Shown: positions 24,101 to 36,284, counted from the stretch's first letter. The stretch: DNA of 64,000 nt from Aquilaria yunnanensis (GCA_039654915.1 CM077594.1:47321001-47385000); one strand, 5' to 3'. Numbers and translations are program-made. Notes: a model not told the origin generated them from the sequence alone.

Positions 24101-25149
24101 TAGGTAAAATGCCAACTTTTACTTCCATTTCTTTGCATGGTGTAATGTAGCCCTTAACTCCACATGTACACAAGGCCGCCACTTAAACTTGTGTTAAAAT
24201 GGACACTTAAACCCAACATGGCCCATAATGCCAAGCAAGTAACAAACACAAGTACCAAGATGTCATAAACACCCATGCATAACCGGCCATGTAAATAAAA
24301 TAAAGACTAATTAGTTTAACTAGTAACTAGTGAATAGTACTTTAGTGGTAGACAAGATTTTGACTAGTAATCATTAATCATTGTTGTCTCCCATATTTGG
24401 TCTAGTCTTGCACTTGCCACCAAAAAAGTTTGCATGGCCGAAAATGCCAACCTTAAGTTTATGGACTAAATTGCACCACCCATCTCAATGTACAATTTGA
24501 TCCCCTTTCTCTGTTTTCTGTCAGCTTTCCCATAGTCCAGTTTCTATGTGTTCTTAAGGTCTGAAGGTTTCCAGTTTTGCACATAGGTCACTGTACTAGT
24601 TTCCATAGTTCCCCTCACTCTTCCTTTCTATTTTTCCTTGTTTTCCATTGTTCTCCTTGGCCTAAGCCAAGCACTTTGGAGGTGCCTAACACCAGACACA
24701 TTCTGACACGTCGCTTGTAGAGACACCCTAGTACACCACTCTCGGGTTGCCTAAGCTCCTAGCCAGGTGGCCTATGATCGGCTGGGTGTCTCCTCGTTCC
24801 CCGAAGATGTGGATCGCATCCCACCGAACACGTTTCACGTTCTGGGATGGCCATATGAGGAGAGCTACTACTATTTGTTCCTCTATAAATACTCGATAAA
24901 CACCCCAGGTAAAGAGTTTGGGCACAAGAGACCATACTTCTCCGCTCTCTATGACCTCCATATCTCCTAAGTACTGACTTGGGCGTCGGAGGCTCCTCCC
25001 CGAAAACACACTCCGGGAACCTCCTAACCTCTATCTTTCAAACATTTCAGGTACCCTCCCCTGGGAAATCTCCTCCTCAGGAGCTCTCCTCCACCGAAAG
25101 TCCCCCTCTCTCCTACCATGTCACATGACAAACATGCCGCCAGGCACCA
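21132..25149 (+). repeat. M1 3' LTR, split by A3 (759 bp without it)
   Basis: Begins TGATGGCCGAAG and ends AGGCACCA, then CAAGG of the copia host. TATAAATA at 24884-24891; U5 motif at 24975-25030. An ATG exactly 32 nt before the end (25118) opens MSHDKHAARH, the gag start position seen in X and M2. Confidence 0.88.
21438..24691 (-). mobile_element. A3: solo LTR, family A, 3254 bp, inside M1 3' LTR
   Basis: TGTCACACC...GCCTAACA on the + strand, flanked by CCAGA at 21433-21437 and 24692-24696. Boxes TCGGCC/TTGGCC at 23145, 23290, 23433, 23579, 23723 and 23875 (steps 145, 143, 146, 144, 152). The motif TGAGT-ATA-ACTCA lies near 22450. Confidence 0.9.
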
Positions 25150-25697
25150 CAAGGGGCCCAAAGCTATCACTCCCGTTACATAGGAGGGACAAATCCCATC
25201 TTGATCATGCAAATCCCTCCGCATGATATGTGACATACCCAATGACCTCCTTCAAGTTCTCTCAGTTCTGAGCAACAAAGGAAAGTATCAAAGTATGTGA
25301 CTCACATGTAGGGAACCTTGATGATCTTAGGTCGAAGGACTACATATACCATGATCACTATGGGAATCACTTATGACACTCATATAACGATCCATGTAGT
25401 GTTCTCATGGCGGGTCGGTCTAGTACACAAGTTCTTCAACTTGTACCCATATGTAGACTACATATCTCATATTAGTCTCCACATATGCTAGTCGTTATGT
25501 ATTATTGCAACCCACTCCACAATAATACTAGACTAGGGACGTTTAAGAATATCATTATTCTAGCATTACAATTATATTTGTTACGTTACGCAAAAAAAAA
25601 AACATAATTGCTTGATTAATGCCTTAAGAAAATATCATGACTCAATGTGCAAAAAATATAATCATCTCATGATTGGCTTTTGGGCACAACACTAACA
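25150..25697 (-). mobile_element. c1: copia LTR, right part (host of M1)
   Basis: Matches the complete copia solo LTR c3 (43881-44434) in the same orientation and ends ...ACACTAACA, the inverted LTR start. The remaining ~870 bp should lie left of M1, outside the window. Expected duplication after it: GAAGA (25698-25702). Whether it is solo or part of a full element cannot be seen. Confidence 0.85.
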
Positions 25698-25924
25698 GAA
25701 GACCCTTCAGAAGAGCGGACAATCTTTGGGAGACTATATCCTCTGTCGAGGATGGTGGGTCTGCTTTTCCCGAGGTTGGTAGTTTCCTAATCTGAGGGTG
25801 GTGTGGACACCTTTTTCCTAAAGTTGGTCATGTTAGTTTCTGAGAGTTGGGGGCTAAGACCCTTCCGAGGCTAGTGCGAAGGCAGCAGATGATGAGGTCT
25901 TGAGGGCGATAACCCTTCGGCTAT
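25698..25924 (-). repeat. Probable M2 3' LTR start
   Basis: On the - strand it starts TGATAGCCGAAGGG like the 5' LTR at 59748, but similarity is clear only for about 35 bp. It is followed (inward) by a weak polypurine-like stretch and then directly by the middle of the antisense gene, so the leader, promoter and exon 1 are missing. It could instead be an LTR of another Tat family joined by recombination. Confidence 0.5.
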
Positions 25925-25927
25925 CAA

Positions 25928-26482
25928 ATGGACCCCTCGTACTCTACCACTCTTGGGGCAGCCCTGAGTCCGGTTCTCATTACCGAGACTTCGGTCGAGC
26001 AAACATCAGCTCAAGAGCTCGAAGAGAGCAGGAGGAGGAAAGGTAAGAATATTCCCAGCGAAGTCCAAGGAGTGGACGAGTCTGAAGATAATGTGGTCGA
26101 CGTTCCACCAGGTTGGTTCCTTAGCCATTCTTCTGCAAATCTTAGTATTTTCCGTATCTATGATTTTTTAGATGAATGGCTAAGGGATAATGTACTGACG
26201 GAACTTCGGCGCGATCTCGCAGAGGGGATGCCTATTGCTCCCTGGATGGAAACTCACTCACGAAGGAGGACTTTTCGGGACAGGCACATCCCGATGAATA
26301 AGGTGCCGAGGGAGCCCTTCTAGATTTTCATGGAGGAAATGAACTTGTTCTCCAAGGATAGTCAGTTGATGGCTCCCCAGGTGGCGACGGGTGTGATGAC
26401 GAATGCCACCTTTCAGTCGCTCATCACCGAATGCCCAAATGAGGAAATCCTTACTGCCAGGATGACTGAACACGCCGTGAAA
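25928..26482 (+). pseudogene. M2 antisense gene, exon 2 (5' part missing)
   Basis: Encodes LSPVLITETS ... PPGWFLSHSSANLSIFRIYDF ... PWMETHSRRR ... KVPREPF, then EEMNLFSKDSQLMAPQ and MTEHAVK, aligned along its length with M1 19250-18720. Exon 1 is absent. A TAG near 26322 replaces the Trp of PREPFW. The exon ends at GTAGTT (donor at 26483); the intron runs on across the c2 insertion to an acceptor at 40727. Confidence 0.82.
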
Positions 26483-27443
26483 GTAGTTCTTTCTTCTCTT
26501 AGAAAAATTTTCTTCTAAGTTTTTATTGCCTTGCGTGTTAGTGTTGCACCGAAAAGCCAATCATGAGATGATTGTATTTTTTGCACATTGAGTCATGATA
26601 TTTTGTTAAGGCATTAATCCAGCAATTATGTTTGTTGTTTTGTTTCTGCGTAACTTAACAAACATAATTGTAACCCTAGAATAATGATATTCTTAAACAT
26701 CCCTGGTCTAGTATTATTGTGGAGCGGGTTGCAATAATAGATAACTACTAGCATATGTGCAGACTAATATGAGATATGTAGTCTACATTTGGGTACAAGT
26801 TGGAGAACTTGTGTACTGGACTGACCCACCATGAGAACACTACATGGATTGTTATATGAGTGTCATAAGTGATTCTCATAGTGATCATGGTATATGTAGT
26901 CCTTCGACCTAAGATCATCAAGGTTCCCTACATGTGAGTCACATACTTTGATACTTTCCTTTATTGCTCGTAACTGAGTGAACTTAAAGGAGGTCATTGG
27001 GTATGTCACATATCATGCGGAGGGATTTGTATGATCAAGATGGGATTTGTCCCTCCTATGTAACGGGAGTGATATCTTCGGGCCCCTGATAGAGTAAGAC
27101 TTAGAAAAATGCATGGCCATGCTCGGATTAGTTGATATACGATATCAATGTCATCAGTTTAAGTTGGTCTACTCGGTAATCAAGAAACCAAAGATTGGGC
27201 TATACGAGAGTGACACGTTCCATGTCTCGTGCTTAGTCTTGATATCTTGGAAAAAGGAACAATGGCATATATCGGTGATGATCATAAAGGTTTAGTAAAA
27301 TCATCGACAATCTTGTCACTTGGGTAGCAATGATGTGTTGCTAGACAGTGATCATTGCTTATGATCATAAATGTGATTTATGATCATTGCCAACATGGTT
27401 AGAGCCTATTGGGTAGCACACATAGAGCTATTTGGATCATTAG

Positions 27444-28251
27444 TGATAGCCAAGGTGCCGATCACCCTCAGAACCCACTGGTTCAGACAAAGCGCCAACC
27501 TTGGAAGGGAAACCACCTGCCACGGAAAGATGGATGCCCAACCTTCGAAATCCAGCCTCGGCATTTCTCCATTCCTGGAAAGAATAGTGCCAACCTCGGG
27601 AGAACGAGTAAGCCATCCTCGGAGGTGGGGGTGCCTCCGAAAAAGGTCACCCTCGGGAAATATACTCCTGCGGTACTAAAGTGACATCGGAGGACAAGTT
27701 CTCCGAAGAGATCTCCTCTACCCAAAGGGGACCTCGGGAGTACGACATCAGCATTTAAGGAGCGTCTGACACATCCCCGATAATCCGCCCCGGCCATGCC
27801 TTGACACGCCGTTTGCAGGGACACCCTAGCACGTCACTCTCGGGTTGACTAAACTCCTAGCTCAGAGGCCCATGCCCTACTAGGAGTCGTCTGTCATCCA
27901 AAAGATGTGGAACGCATCCCGCCGAACACGTGTTATAATCTAGGCTAGCAACATGGGAAGAATTATCACTATCCGCCCCTCTATATGTACTGGGTAAGGA
28001 TTTCAGGTAAAGGGGGACGTTACTTAAGCTAAGATACCTGCTTACTCTAAAATAAAGAGATTACCGAACTAGATAATGACTTTGGCATCGGAGGCTCCTC
28101 CCCGGAAAACCACTTTGGGAACCTCATAACCTTTGCTTCCTGTGAACTTCAAGTGACCTTCTCAGAGTACGTTCGTCCCAGATCTTTCTCCATTTCCACA
28201 AGTCCCTGATGCCTTTACTATGACACACGAAGGAGATGCCGAAGGGCATCG
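27444..28251 (+). repeat. X 5' LTR
   Basis: Starts TGATAGCCAAGG; the end is GGGCATCG, a mutated CA. TATATG near 27982. U5 motif at 28074-28130, where the second stem arm is damaged (TTTGGG for CCGGGG). An ATG at 28220, 32 nt before the end, opens gag. Confidence 0.92.
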
Positions 28252-29850
28252 TTTGGCGCCGTCTGTGGGAACCCAGCTCCAGGTCGCCGTCGTTGAAAAT
28301 CAGCGTTCTAAGGACAAGGGACTTTCGAGGTGCCCGTCCCCGCCCGAAATTCAACCGGTAGCCGAACAAGCGGCGGCAGGGACTTCCTCACCTGAGGACG
28401 AATGCCACCCGACTATTACTATGGCCTTCCTATGCGAGTTCTAGCGCTCTGTTGTGGCCAAGATGATGCAGCAGTTAGACCAAAGGTGGCCACAACCAGC
28501 TCTAGAATGGAGGCCCTCTTCACCGCCACCTCGGTGTGAGAAGAGCCCCCGGTCAACTCATCGGAGCTCAGGAAGTGGGGATCAACGCGATGAGTCCTCA
28601 ACGGAAAACATACCTCTCAGGGAGTGACTTAAGGGAGAAACGGGGACAAAGCAACCCAGGGCCCCTCACCGAAGGAGTTCCACGCCCGAGGCAAAGTCAC
28701 CATCCCCCCGGCGCCGAAGCCATTCCCCAAAGAGAAGACGTCAGTCTCCATTCCCAGAAGCCTACAGACAACAAGAAGAAGAACCCAGTACCACACTCCT
28801 CACGGAAAAAATTCTAAAGAGAATAGAAAGAGTGGAGTGACAAGTGGCTTGGAAGCCCGTTTTGGCTAGATTGTCGGAAACATTTAGTGGAGATGAGTCT
28901 CCATTCACTTGAGCAGTGGTCGAGGCACCTATGCCAAGTGATTTTCAGGTGCCTCGGCTGGAAACCTATGATGGCCGAACCGACCCCCAGGCTCATCTGA
29001 CCAAGTATAAGCGCAGTATGGTGCTGCACGGAGCTGATGATGCTGCATTATGCAAGTGCTTTGAGGTCACCCTTGTTGGGCTAGCCACGGCATGGTACAA
29101 CTCATTGACCCCTGGAAATATCATGGAGTTCCAGGAATTATCGACTGCCTTCACGCAGCAGTTCATTGGAAGCCGCCCCACGGTGAAAATGCCAGTCCAG
29201 ATGTTCGACCTAGCGCAAAAAAGTGGTGAAACCATCCGCGACTATGTCGAAAGGTTCAATAGGGAAGCCTTAAGTGTCCCAGACTTCAGGCCAGAAATAC
29301 GCATCTTAGCCATGACGTGAGGACTTCGGAGAGACTCCAAGCTGTTCTACGAATTTTCCAAAGATCCCACCGACATGCTCGGGGAATTCTATCGAAGGGC
29401 AAAGTAGCACATGACCGCCGAAGAACTCAGAATGGGGACCCCGAGGTCTGATCATATCCGCGCCGAGGGACCAAGCCAGCAAAGCGCTTACCCAACTGAA
29501 ACAAGGGGGCGTCCTTAGAAGTTTATGGGTAAGAAGCCAATTGCCTTCACCACCCTAAACACCACGAGGATGAACATCCTGATGGCGATGAAAAGGCAAG
29601 GGACTCAGATTCAACGTCTGAGGGCCATGACCTCGGACAACAAGAAGAATATGAAAAAATTCTGCCAATTCCACCAAGACCATGGGCATGATACTGAAGA
29701 TTGCTTCCAACTGAGGAAGTACATAGAGACGCTGATAAAGCAAGGGAAACTTCGGCGTTACCTCCGCATTCCCTCCCCGAAGGGAAGGAGGGAAGAAGAA
29801 GGAAAGGTAAAGGACGAGGAGTACGACTCCGATAGGCGCCGAAACTGAAG
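28220..29850 (+). pseudogene. X gag
   Basis: Starts inside the LTR as MTHEGDAEGHRLAPSVG, reading across the PBS; M2 starts the same way. A Pro/Ser/Arg-rich region follows, then the retrotransposon gag domain (28915-29320: LETYDGRTDPQAHLTKYK, ATAWYNSL, FTQQFIGSRP, ETIRDYVERFNREAL) and the zinc-knuckle-like CQFHQDHGHDTEDC near 29660-29700. Stops at 28442 (CAG to TAG), 28627, 29318 (CGA to TGA) and 29405 break it. It would be the capsid-like structural protein. Confidence 0.88.
28254..28271 (+). other. X primer binding site
   Basis: TGGCGCCGTCTGTGGGAA, 2 nt after the LTR, identical to W. Confidence 0.88.
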
Positions 29851-29879
29851 TCTGAAAAGGCGTCCGCCGCCCCCCGCAG

Positions 29880-30718
29880 GAGTAACACAAATGATCACCA
29901 CAGGGCTGCCGTCGGCGAAAAGAAAAAGGAAAGCCTGAGAGATTTCGGTAATGGAGTACGGCAATCCGTCAAAGAAGCTCACTCGAAAGGACGGGTCCAC
30001 CGTCATTTTTCCCCGCGACGATCCTTTGCTGATTATGGCAAGGATAGGAAGTCGGGATGTCAAGAGAGTACTACTTGACGATGGCTCAAATGCAGATGTC
30101 TTATTTTCACACCTGCTACCAAGCTTGGGAATATCGAGCTGTGACCTTAAAACCATCATTTCTCCCACTTTTGGAGTGGGGCGGTCCGAGCTTCCCGTTC
30201 TAGGATGGATAGATCTTCCTCTGATGCTTAAGGGAACTTCAGCAAATGACAGTAAGGAGCGGTTCACCTCCGTAATGACAAGGTTCATCATCATCGATGT
30301 CCCTTCGTCATATAACGCCATTTTGGGAAGGCAAATGCAAGGAAACCTCCACATTCGCCCGGTTGTGAAGTACCTAACTGTCACCTTCGCCACTAAGGAT
30401 GGAGATGCTGAGATCTTCATCGACTAGGGGGAGGTGCAAAAGGTGTTTGTAAAGGCAAGGAAAGCTCCAGCGGTGAATTGTGCACAGAATACAGAAACGA
30501 AGGCTCTGCTCGCACCAGAATCAGAAGAACGAGGAATGAAGGATCCTGAGAAAGTAGAAACAGAGGAGATAGAGCTTGTACCAGGCCAAAACACCCGAAT
30601 AGGGAAAAAATTGGCTAAAGGAGACAAGGAAAAGCTTGTATCTTTCCTCTTAATGAATAAAGATTTGTTCGCCTACTCGCTGAAAGACATGCCTGGGGTA
30701 GATCCTGGCATAATATAG
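29880..30718 (+). pseudogene. X protease and linker to RT
   Basis: The retropepsin-like domain at 29951-30427 has active site LLDDGSNADVLF. It continues through IFIDVPSSYNAILGRQ-like sequence and VKYLTVTFATKDGD, where M1 and M2 are cut by A1 and A5. A TAG at 30425 replaces Gln (M2 has Q). The acidic linker and GKKLAKGDKEKLVSFLLMNKD lead to RT; another TAG is at 30716. Confidence 0.88.
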
Positions 30719-31960
30719 CATAGTCTCAAAGTAAACCCAGAGGCAAAGGCAGTCCGCCAAAAGAAACGAAGCCTCTCCCCGCACAAAAACAACTTCATCA
30801 AAATCAAAGTCCAACACCTGTTAGATACAGGTGTAATCAGGGAAGTCAAATACCCTGAATGGCTAAGCAATGTAGTCATCGCCACGAAAGAAGGAAGCAA
30901 CAACCTCCAAATGTGCATCAACTTCAGAAATGTAAATGATGCTTGTCCTAAAGATTCATATCCTCTCCCGCCGATAGATCAGCTGGTGGATTCAACCGTC
31001 GAATACGGACTCCTGAGCTTCCTAGATGCTTTCAGTGGGTATTACCAAGTTAGGATGAACCCCGAGGACGAAGAAAAACCGCCTTCACACCGAAGTAGGA
31101 ACGTACTGCTACGTCAGAATGCCCTTTGGGCTTAAAAATGCCGGAGCTACCTACCAGAGGCTGATGAACAAGGTCTTCAACAGTCAAATAGGGAGAAACA
31201 TGGAAGTTTACGTGGATGACATGATAGTCAAAAGCAGATTGCCTAGTAGCCACATTGCCAACTTGGAGGAAACTTTCCACCAGCTCAGAGCATTCGTAAT
31301 TTGCCTTAATCCCGAGAAGTGTGTTTTTGGCGTAAGTTTGGGCAAGTTCCTCGGATTTATGGTATCCGAAAGGGGTATCGACGCCAACCCAGAAACAGTC
31401 AAAGCTCTACTTGAATTCCGAACTCCTGCCACAACAAAAGATGTGCAAAGGTTTACGGGCAGAATAACCTCTCTTAGTAGGTTCATCTCTAGGTATGGTG
31501 ATCGCTGCCAAGCATTCTTTAAAGTACTCTCCAAAGCAGCAAAAAATAGTGACAACCTCGGAAGCAATGATCATCCCTGGAACGAGGATTGCCAAAAGGC
31601 CTGGGAAGAGCTCAAAGTTTATTTGGCCCAACTACCCACTCTTCAGCAACCTCGAGAGGGAGAACCCCTCCTGCTATATCTTGCTATTGCTGAAAAAGCA
31701 CTGAGCTCGATTCTCGTAAAGAAAGAAGGAGCGATGCAATGGCCAGTCTATTACGTGAGCAAATCTCTACGTGGAGCCAAAATCAGGTACCCTTTACTAC
31801 AAAAAGCTATCTATGCCTTAGTACTAGCAAGTAGGAGATTGCGTCCGTATTTTCAGGCTCATCCCATCACTGTCCGAAGTAACCTACCCCTTCGGGATGT
31901 CATGAAGAGGGTAGACCATTCGGGAAGGCTTTCCAAGTGGTCCATAGAGCTATCGCTTAT
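30719..31960 (+). pseudogene. X reverse transcriptase with linked RNase H
   Basis: Motifs ACPKDSYPLPPIDQLVD, FLDAFSGYYQVRM, MPFGLKNAGATYQRL and YVDD (31209-31220), then the RNase H stretch with PVYYVSKSL. A frameshift near 31080 splits the palm, and a small deletion near 31950 removes the residues after WSIEL. Otherwise collinear with M1 and M2. Confidence 0.9.
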
Positions 31961-32450
31961 GAACCAAGTAAAGCGATAAAAGCCCAAGCCCTGGCAGACT
32001 TCATTGCTGAAGTATCTTTCACCGAGAATGATCAGTTTGACCTTGGAAAAAGTGAGCTAGAACAGACTTTGTTCGTAGATGGGGCCTCCAGCTCTGAACA
32101 CCAAGGAGCCGGGATAGTCATTCGCGGCCCTAAAGACATGGAAGTAATGAAAGCCATCAAATTTGGGTTTAGTGTCACCAACAATGCGGCAGAGTACTAG
32201 GCTTTCTTAGCAGGGTTGCGCCTTGCTAGAAAGATTGGTGTGAGAAACCTGAAAAGCCCATAGTGATTCTCAGCTGGTGGTCTGACAGATGGCAGGGGAC
32301 TACAGTGCAAAAGATCCAACTTTGGCAACATACCATGAGCTTGTGTCAAAGCTCATCCAGGAATTTGACACGGTGCATATTGAAAATGTACCTCGATGAA
32401 GCAACACCAAGGCAGATAGTCTGGCGAAGTCAAAAAACTTCATCGAAATA
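31961..32450 (+). pseudogene. X second (archaeal-type) RNase H
   Basis: LFVDGASSSEHQGAGIVI and TNNAAEY are clear; the later SDSQLVV and DALAK parts are spread over other frames by several indels (32200-32450). Extra RNase H of the Tat lineage. Confidence 0.85.
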
Positions 32451-33737
32451 ATGAGTCTCCCCAGCATTGCAGTAATGAGCACAACAACCTCGGAGGAAGG
32501 ATGGGAAAATCCTATAAAGAGGTATCTTGCAACCTCGGAGCTTCCCAAAGACCCTCGTGAAGCGGCAAAAGTGCGAAGACGTTCTGGACGATACTTCTTA
32601 ATAGGGGAAGAACTATACCGACAAGGGTTTGCAAGTCCATTGCAAAGATGTATTGCCGAAAAGGACAGTTGGGCAATCCTCGAAGAAGTCCACGAGGGAA
32701 TCTGCGGTGCCCACATCGGGACTGACGCTTTGGCAGGAGTGGTACTTCACCAAGGGTATTTTTGGCCCACATTAAGAAAGGATGCAAGGCAGTTCGTCCA
32801 AAAGTGTGAAAGTTGCCAGAGACAGGCGAAAGACCAAAGATTGCCCTCGGAACTAATAAACTCATCTGACTACCCCTGTCCCTTTGCAGTATGGGGCATT
32901 GACCTCATCGGCCCACTCCCGACAGCACCCGGAGGAGTGAAATTCTGCGTGGTCGCAATAGACTACTTCACAAAGTGGGTAGAAGCAGAGGCCCTCGTAA
33001 CTATCACAGCAAAGGATATACAAAAATTTGTCTGGAAAGGAATTATAAGCAGGTTTGGCATACCGAGGGTGATAGTCACCGATAATGGTTCCCAGTTTAT
33101 TGAGAAAAGGTTCTAGGAATTTATCACCAGCCTCGGAATAAAGATGCACTTCGCGCCCGTAGCTCATCCCCAGAGCAACGGACAAGTAGAGGTGTCTAAT
33201 AGGACCATAAAAGATGGTCTGAAAAAGAGATTAGGGGAGGCAAAGGGGAAATGGCCCGGAGAACTTCCTAGCGTGTTGTGGAGCTATCAGACAATGCCAC
33301 GAAGGGCTACGGGTGAAACACCTTTTCCAGTCGTCTTCGGCACGGAGGCTATTATCCCTGTCGAGATAGTACGGCCATCAATCAAGATTCAGGTGTTCGA
33401 TGAAGGAGGAAATGACCTCAGGTTGAGGAGCAAGGTTGACCTAGTGGGTGAGCACAAAGAGATGGCCGAGCGCAGAAGAAAGGCCTTTCAGCAGAGAGTG
33501 GCCATAGCTGCAAATGTGCGTGCCAGGCTGAAACAAATAAGGAAATGAGACCTAGTCCTCCGACAGGCCGAGTTTGAACCCCGAAAACCGTCCCACGGGG
33601 TACTTCGGCCAAATTGGAAAGGACCTTACTTGGTCTTGCATGAAGTATGAAAGAGAGTATACAAGCTCGGCGACACCGAAAGGGGAGAACTGAAAAATAC
33701 CTGGCATTCGGATGCCCTAAAGAAATTCTATACTTAG
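32451..33737 (+). pseudogene. X integrase
   Basis: HHCC finger HEGICGAHIG ... CESCQRQ; core D in WGIDLIG, D in VTDNGSQF, E in NGQVEVSNR; C-terminal DLVLRQAEFEPRKPS and HSDALKKFYT before the TAG at 33735-33737. A TAG at 33114 and a TGA near 33546 interrupt it. All catalytic residues are present, better kept than in M1. Confidence 0.9.
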
Positions 33738-34077
33738 AACTTTGTTCAGAAAGGTTGTAGTTACTCTTCCCCGCAGTCGTCAATAAAGACACAAGATGAA
33801 TGATTGTCGCAAAAGCTGAAAAATTAGTTCCTTAATGGTTTTCCTTTCGGAACTAACTCCTGAATGGAGTATAAACTTGGCAGAGTTCAGAAAAAGTCTA
33901 AAATTACTCTTCCTAAAGAAGTAAGAACGGACAAATTCACCAAAACTGTGTGCTTAGAATTACTTCTGAAGAATCTTATTCGGAAGAATGAATGGAGATT
34001 GGAAAAAGAATCTTCACTAAAGAATTTAAAGGCAAAGATGTACAGCCAAGCAGGAAAACAAAAGAGTAAGAAGAAGC
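33738..34077. other. X tail-to-tail spacer
   Basis: 340 bp between the pol stop and the antisense-gene stop, similar to the M1 and M2 spacers. No gene seen. Confidence 0.7.
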
Positions 34078-36284
34078 CTATGGCTGAGCTGGGGTATCCG
34101 ATGTTTCATCACCATCTTCATCACTAGGCTTAGTCGGAGGCACCGGCTTAGCTGGAGGAAGATTGAGAAAATCTGGCTTTGACCATACCTCATGGGGCCC
34201 CTCAGAAAAATCCAGAGCGGAAAAGTAGGAAAGGTCGAGCTCAGGGTGCCGTGCAAGGGCTTAATGGCGCGCCAAGCAAAAGCTGTCTTGGAAAGCCACC
34301 TTCGCCATTCGCTCAAACTTGTCCTTTTCGGCACTAAGAGCGTCCAGTTTGGCCTAAAGCTTGGCAATCTTCTCTTCCAGCTTCTTCTTTCTCTTGCTCT
34401 TGGTCCCCTTCTTCAAAGATTCAACCTTAGCCTCGAGCTCGGATTTCAAAGCAAGCACCTTCGTCAGGTTCTCATTATCTTGAGCGTTCGCCATCTGGAG
34501 GGCCTCATTCTCTGATGAGAGAACGGCACACTTTAAGCCGAGGTCCTTGACCTTGGCTGACAAATCTAGGAGAAGTTCCTACTTGCTCGTCGCAAGTTCG
34601 GCCCGAAGATTCACAACGTCCTCTTTCACAATCTTAACCTCGTCATATTTGAGGATGTGCCTGGCGCAAACTTCCTTCATTTTGCTTAAAGAATCTTCGG
34701 ATCGAGAATGGGTCTCTGTTTGTTTTGGCGCCCAAGTGCGGAAATACCCGCTGTATGCCAAAAGCTACAAAAAAGGGGGACCCTAAATGAGTATCAAAAG
34801 AATGATGAAAACTTAGAAGAAAGATTTCTAAGTAAACAAAGAGGAGAAAACTACCCGGGCGGCGTGCTCGGTCATCCTTGCAGTGAGGATCTCCTCGTTA
34901 GAACATTCGTTAATGAGCGACTGAAAGGTGGCGCCTGTCATCACCCCCGTCGCCATTTGAGGAGCCATCAACTTTCTATCCTCAGACAGCAAATTCATGT
35001 CCTCTGTAAATCTCCAGAAGGGCTCCCTCGGCACCTTGCCATGAGGGATCCACTTGTCCCGAAGAGCCCTTCGTCGGGTGTGAGCGTCCATCCAGGGCGG
35101 GGCAGGCATGTCCTTTGCAAGTTTTTGCCAAAGTTCCGTCAGTACATCATCCCTTAGCCCTTCATCCAAAAAATCGTAGATATGAAAAATACTAAGGTTT
35201 GCAGGAGAACAGATAAGGAACCAACCTGGTAGAACTTCGGCAACGTCATGTTCAGACTTCCCCTCTCGGACTTCACCGGGAATGTTCTTGCCCTTCCTTC
35301 TCCTACTCTCTTCAAGTTCCTGAGCAGGTCTTCGCTCAGAAGAAGACTTGGTGGGAAGAGTGGGGCTTAGTGTTGCCCCAAATGGGCAGGGTCCGAAAGA
35401 AGGTCCGTCGACGTTGAAGGAAGAGCAGGCGATTGATACTACACCTCCACAATGACTTCGGGAGGGGGAGTAACAGCCCTAGCCTTCTTGGCCCTAGAAG
35501 GCCCACTACCGATCGACTTCTTCCTCTTAGCAGGCGCCTTCTTGCGTGCGTGCTCCCCCCTCTCGGCCTGGCCAAGGAAGAGCGACTTGTAAAGATCAGC
35601 AGATTGATTGCCCATCTCTGCAAAAAGGAAAAAGTATCAGCGTAAGTCCAAAAGGAAAAAAAAATAACAAACCCAGGAAAGAGACTTAGTGTCGGCAAAA
35701 AACTCATAAGTAATCTCCGCCCGAAGGAGCATGACTATCCAGGCCTTCTTCCCCTGAAGAACGGGCACGGGCATCCCGGGATCACTCTTGTGCCCGTCCA
35801 CTACTCCCATCTCCCGAAGGACCTCTGATGTCCGTCTCAGGTCAGCCGGCTTTTCTGGACGACCACGGGTGGGCGGACCAGCCATGTGGTAGTATTGTTC
35901 GTTTTAGCCTCAAGGGGAGTCCAGGACTCGAAACCGAGACCTCACGGTTTTACACCCCCTGAAGACGCCACACATGTAGAGGTAGGCGTTAAAATAGCAG
36001 AACGAGTTCGGAGGAAGCTGGTTCACAGCAATGCCATGAAATTTGCAGAACTCGCACACCATCTACGGGGGAAGATACCGAAGACCCCCCTTCAGCTGGG
36101 CTCGGAAAACAGTAACCTCCTTACTGTGGTTTGAAAAAGCATAATGGCTAGAACGAGGCAGCCTAGTAATGGCGTAAGAGGGAAGAAAGAATTTTTTCTT
36201 CCACCTCTCTAACTTTTCAGGGGTGGTGCAACAAGGATGGGCTAAAAGAGGCTGCCAGCTCTCAGGAATGGGCATTTTCGACAT
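34078..36284 (-). pseudogene. X antisense gene (copy adjoining pol)
   Basis: ATG at 36284 (MSKMPIPESWQPLLAHP). Exon 1 keeps FFLPSYAITRLP, EVTVFRAQLKGGLRY and FHGIAVNQLPPNS, but its middle is deleted: the frame jumps near 35880 to LREMGVVDGHKSD. Intron 1 (35689-35618) has a mutated donor, CTAAGT for GTAAGT. Exon 2 (35617-34855) starts MGNQSADLYKSLFLGQAERG. Intron 2 (34854-34765, 90 bp) is GTAGTT...TTTTGTAG. Exon 3 (34764-34078) is AYSGYFRTWAPKQTE, a coiled coil and a SDTPAQP end. A stop near 34579 breaks exon 3. Function unknown. Confidence 0.83.

Larger units (their letters stand above)
1..25149 (+). mobile_element. M1: Ty3/gypsy (Tat lineage) retrotransposon, 5' end outside window, split by four insertions
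   Basis: Sense pol pieces at 1-668, 3869-4203 and 11226-14318, the antisense gene at 14663-20415, a polypurine tract at 21119-21131 and the 3' LTR at 21132-25149 form one element once A1, W, A2 and A3 are removed. Each junction is marked by a 5-bp duplication, and the reading order matches the uninterrupted element X. The right end lies in a copia LTR (c1): the intact copia LTR c3 has the uninterrupted site with CAAGG, and CAAGG follows M1 at 25150-25154. The 5' LTR, PBS and most of gag are to the left of the window. Multiple stops and frameshifts make it inactive. Confidence 0.9.

Noticed and set aside
25150..27443. c1 and c2 as the two LTRs of one copia element
   Set aside because: They are in opposite orientation, c2 has its own TSD and full 1416-bp length, and the DNA between them is M2 antisense-gene sequence.
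29547..30420. Minus-strand open frames over X protease (113, 111, 220 residues)
   Set aside because: They mirror the conserved sense protease and gag end; no similarity between copies beyond that forced by the sense strand.
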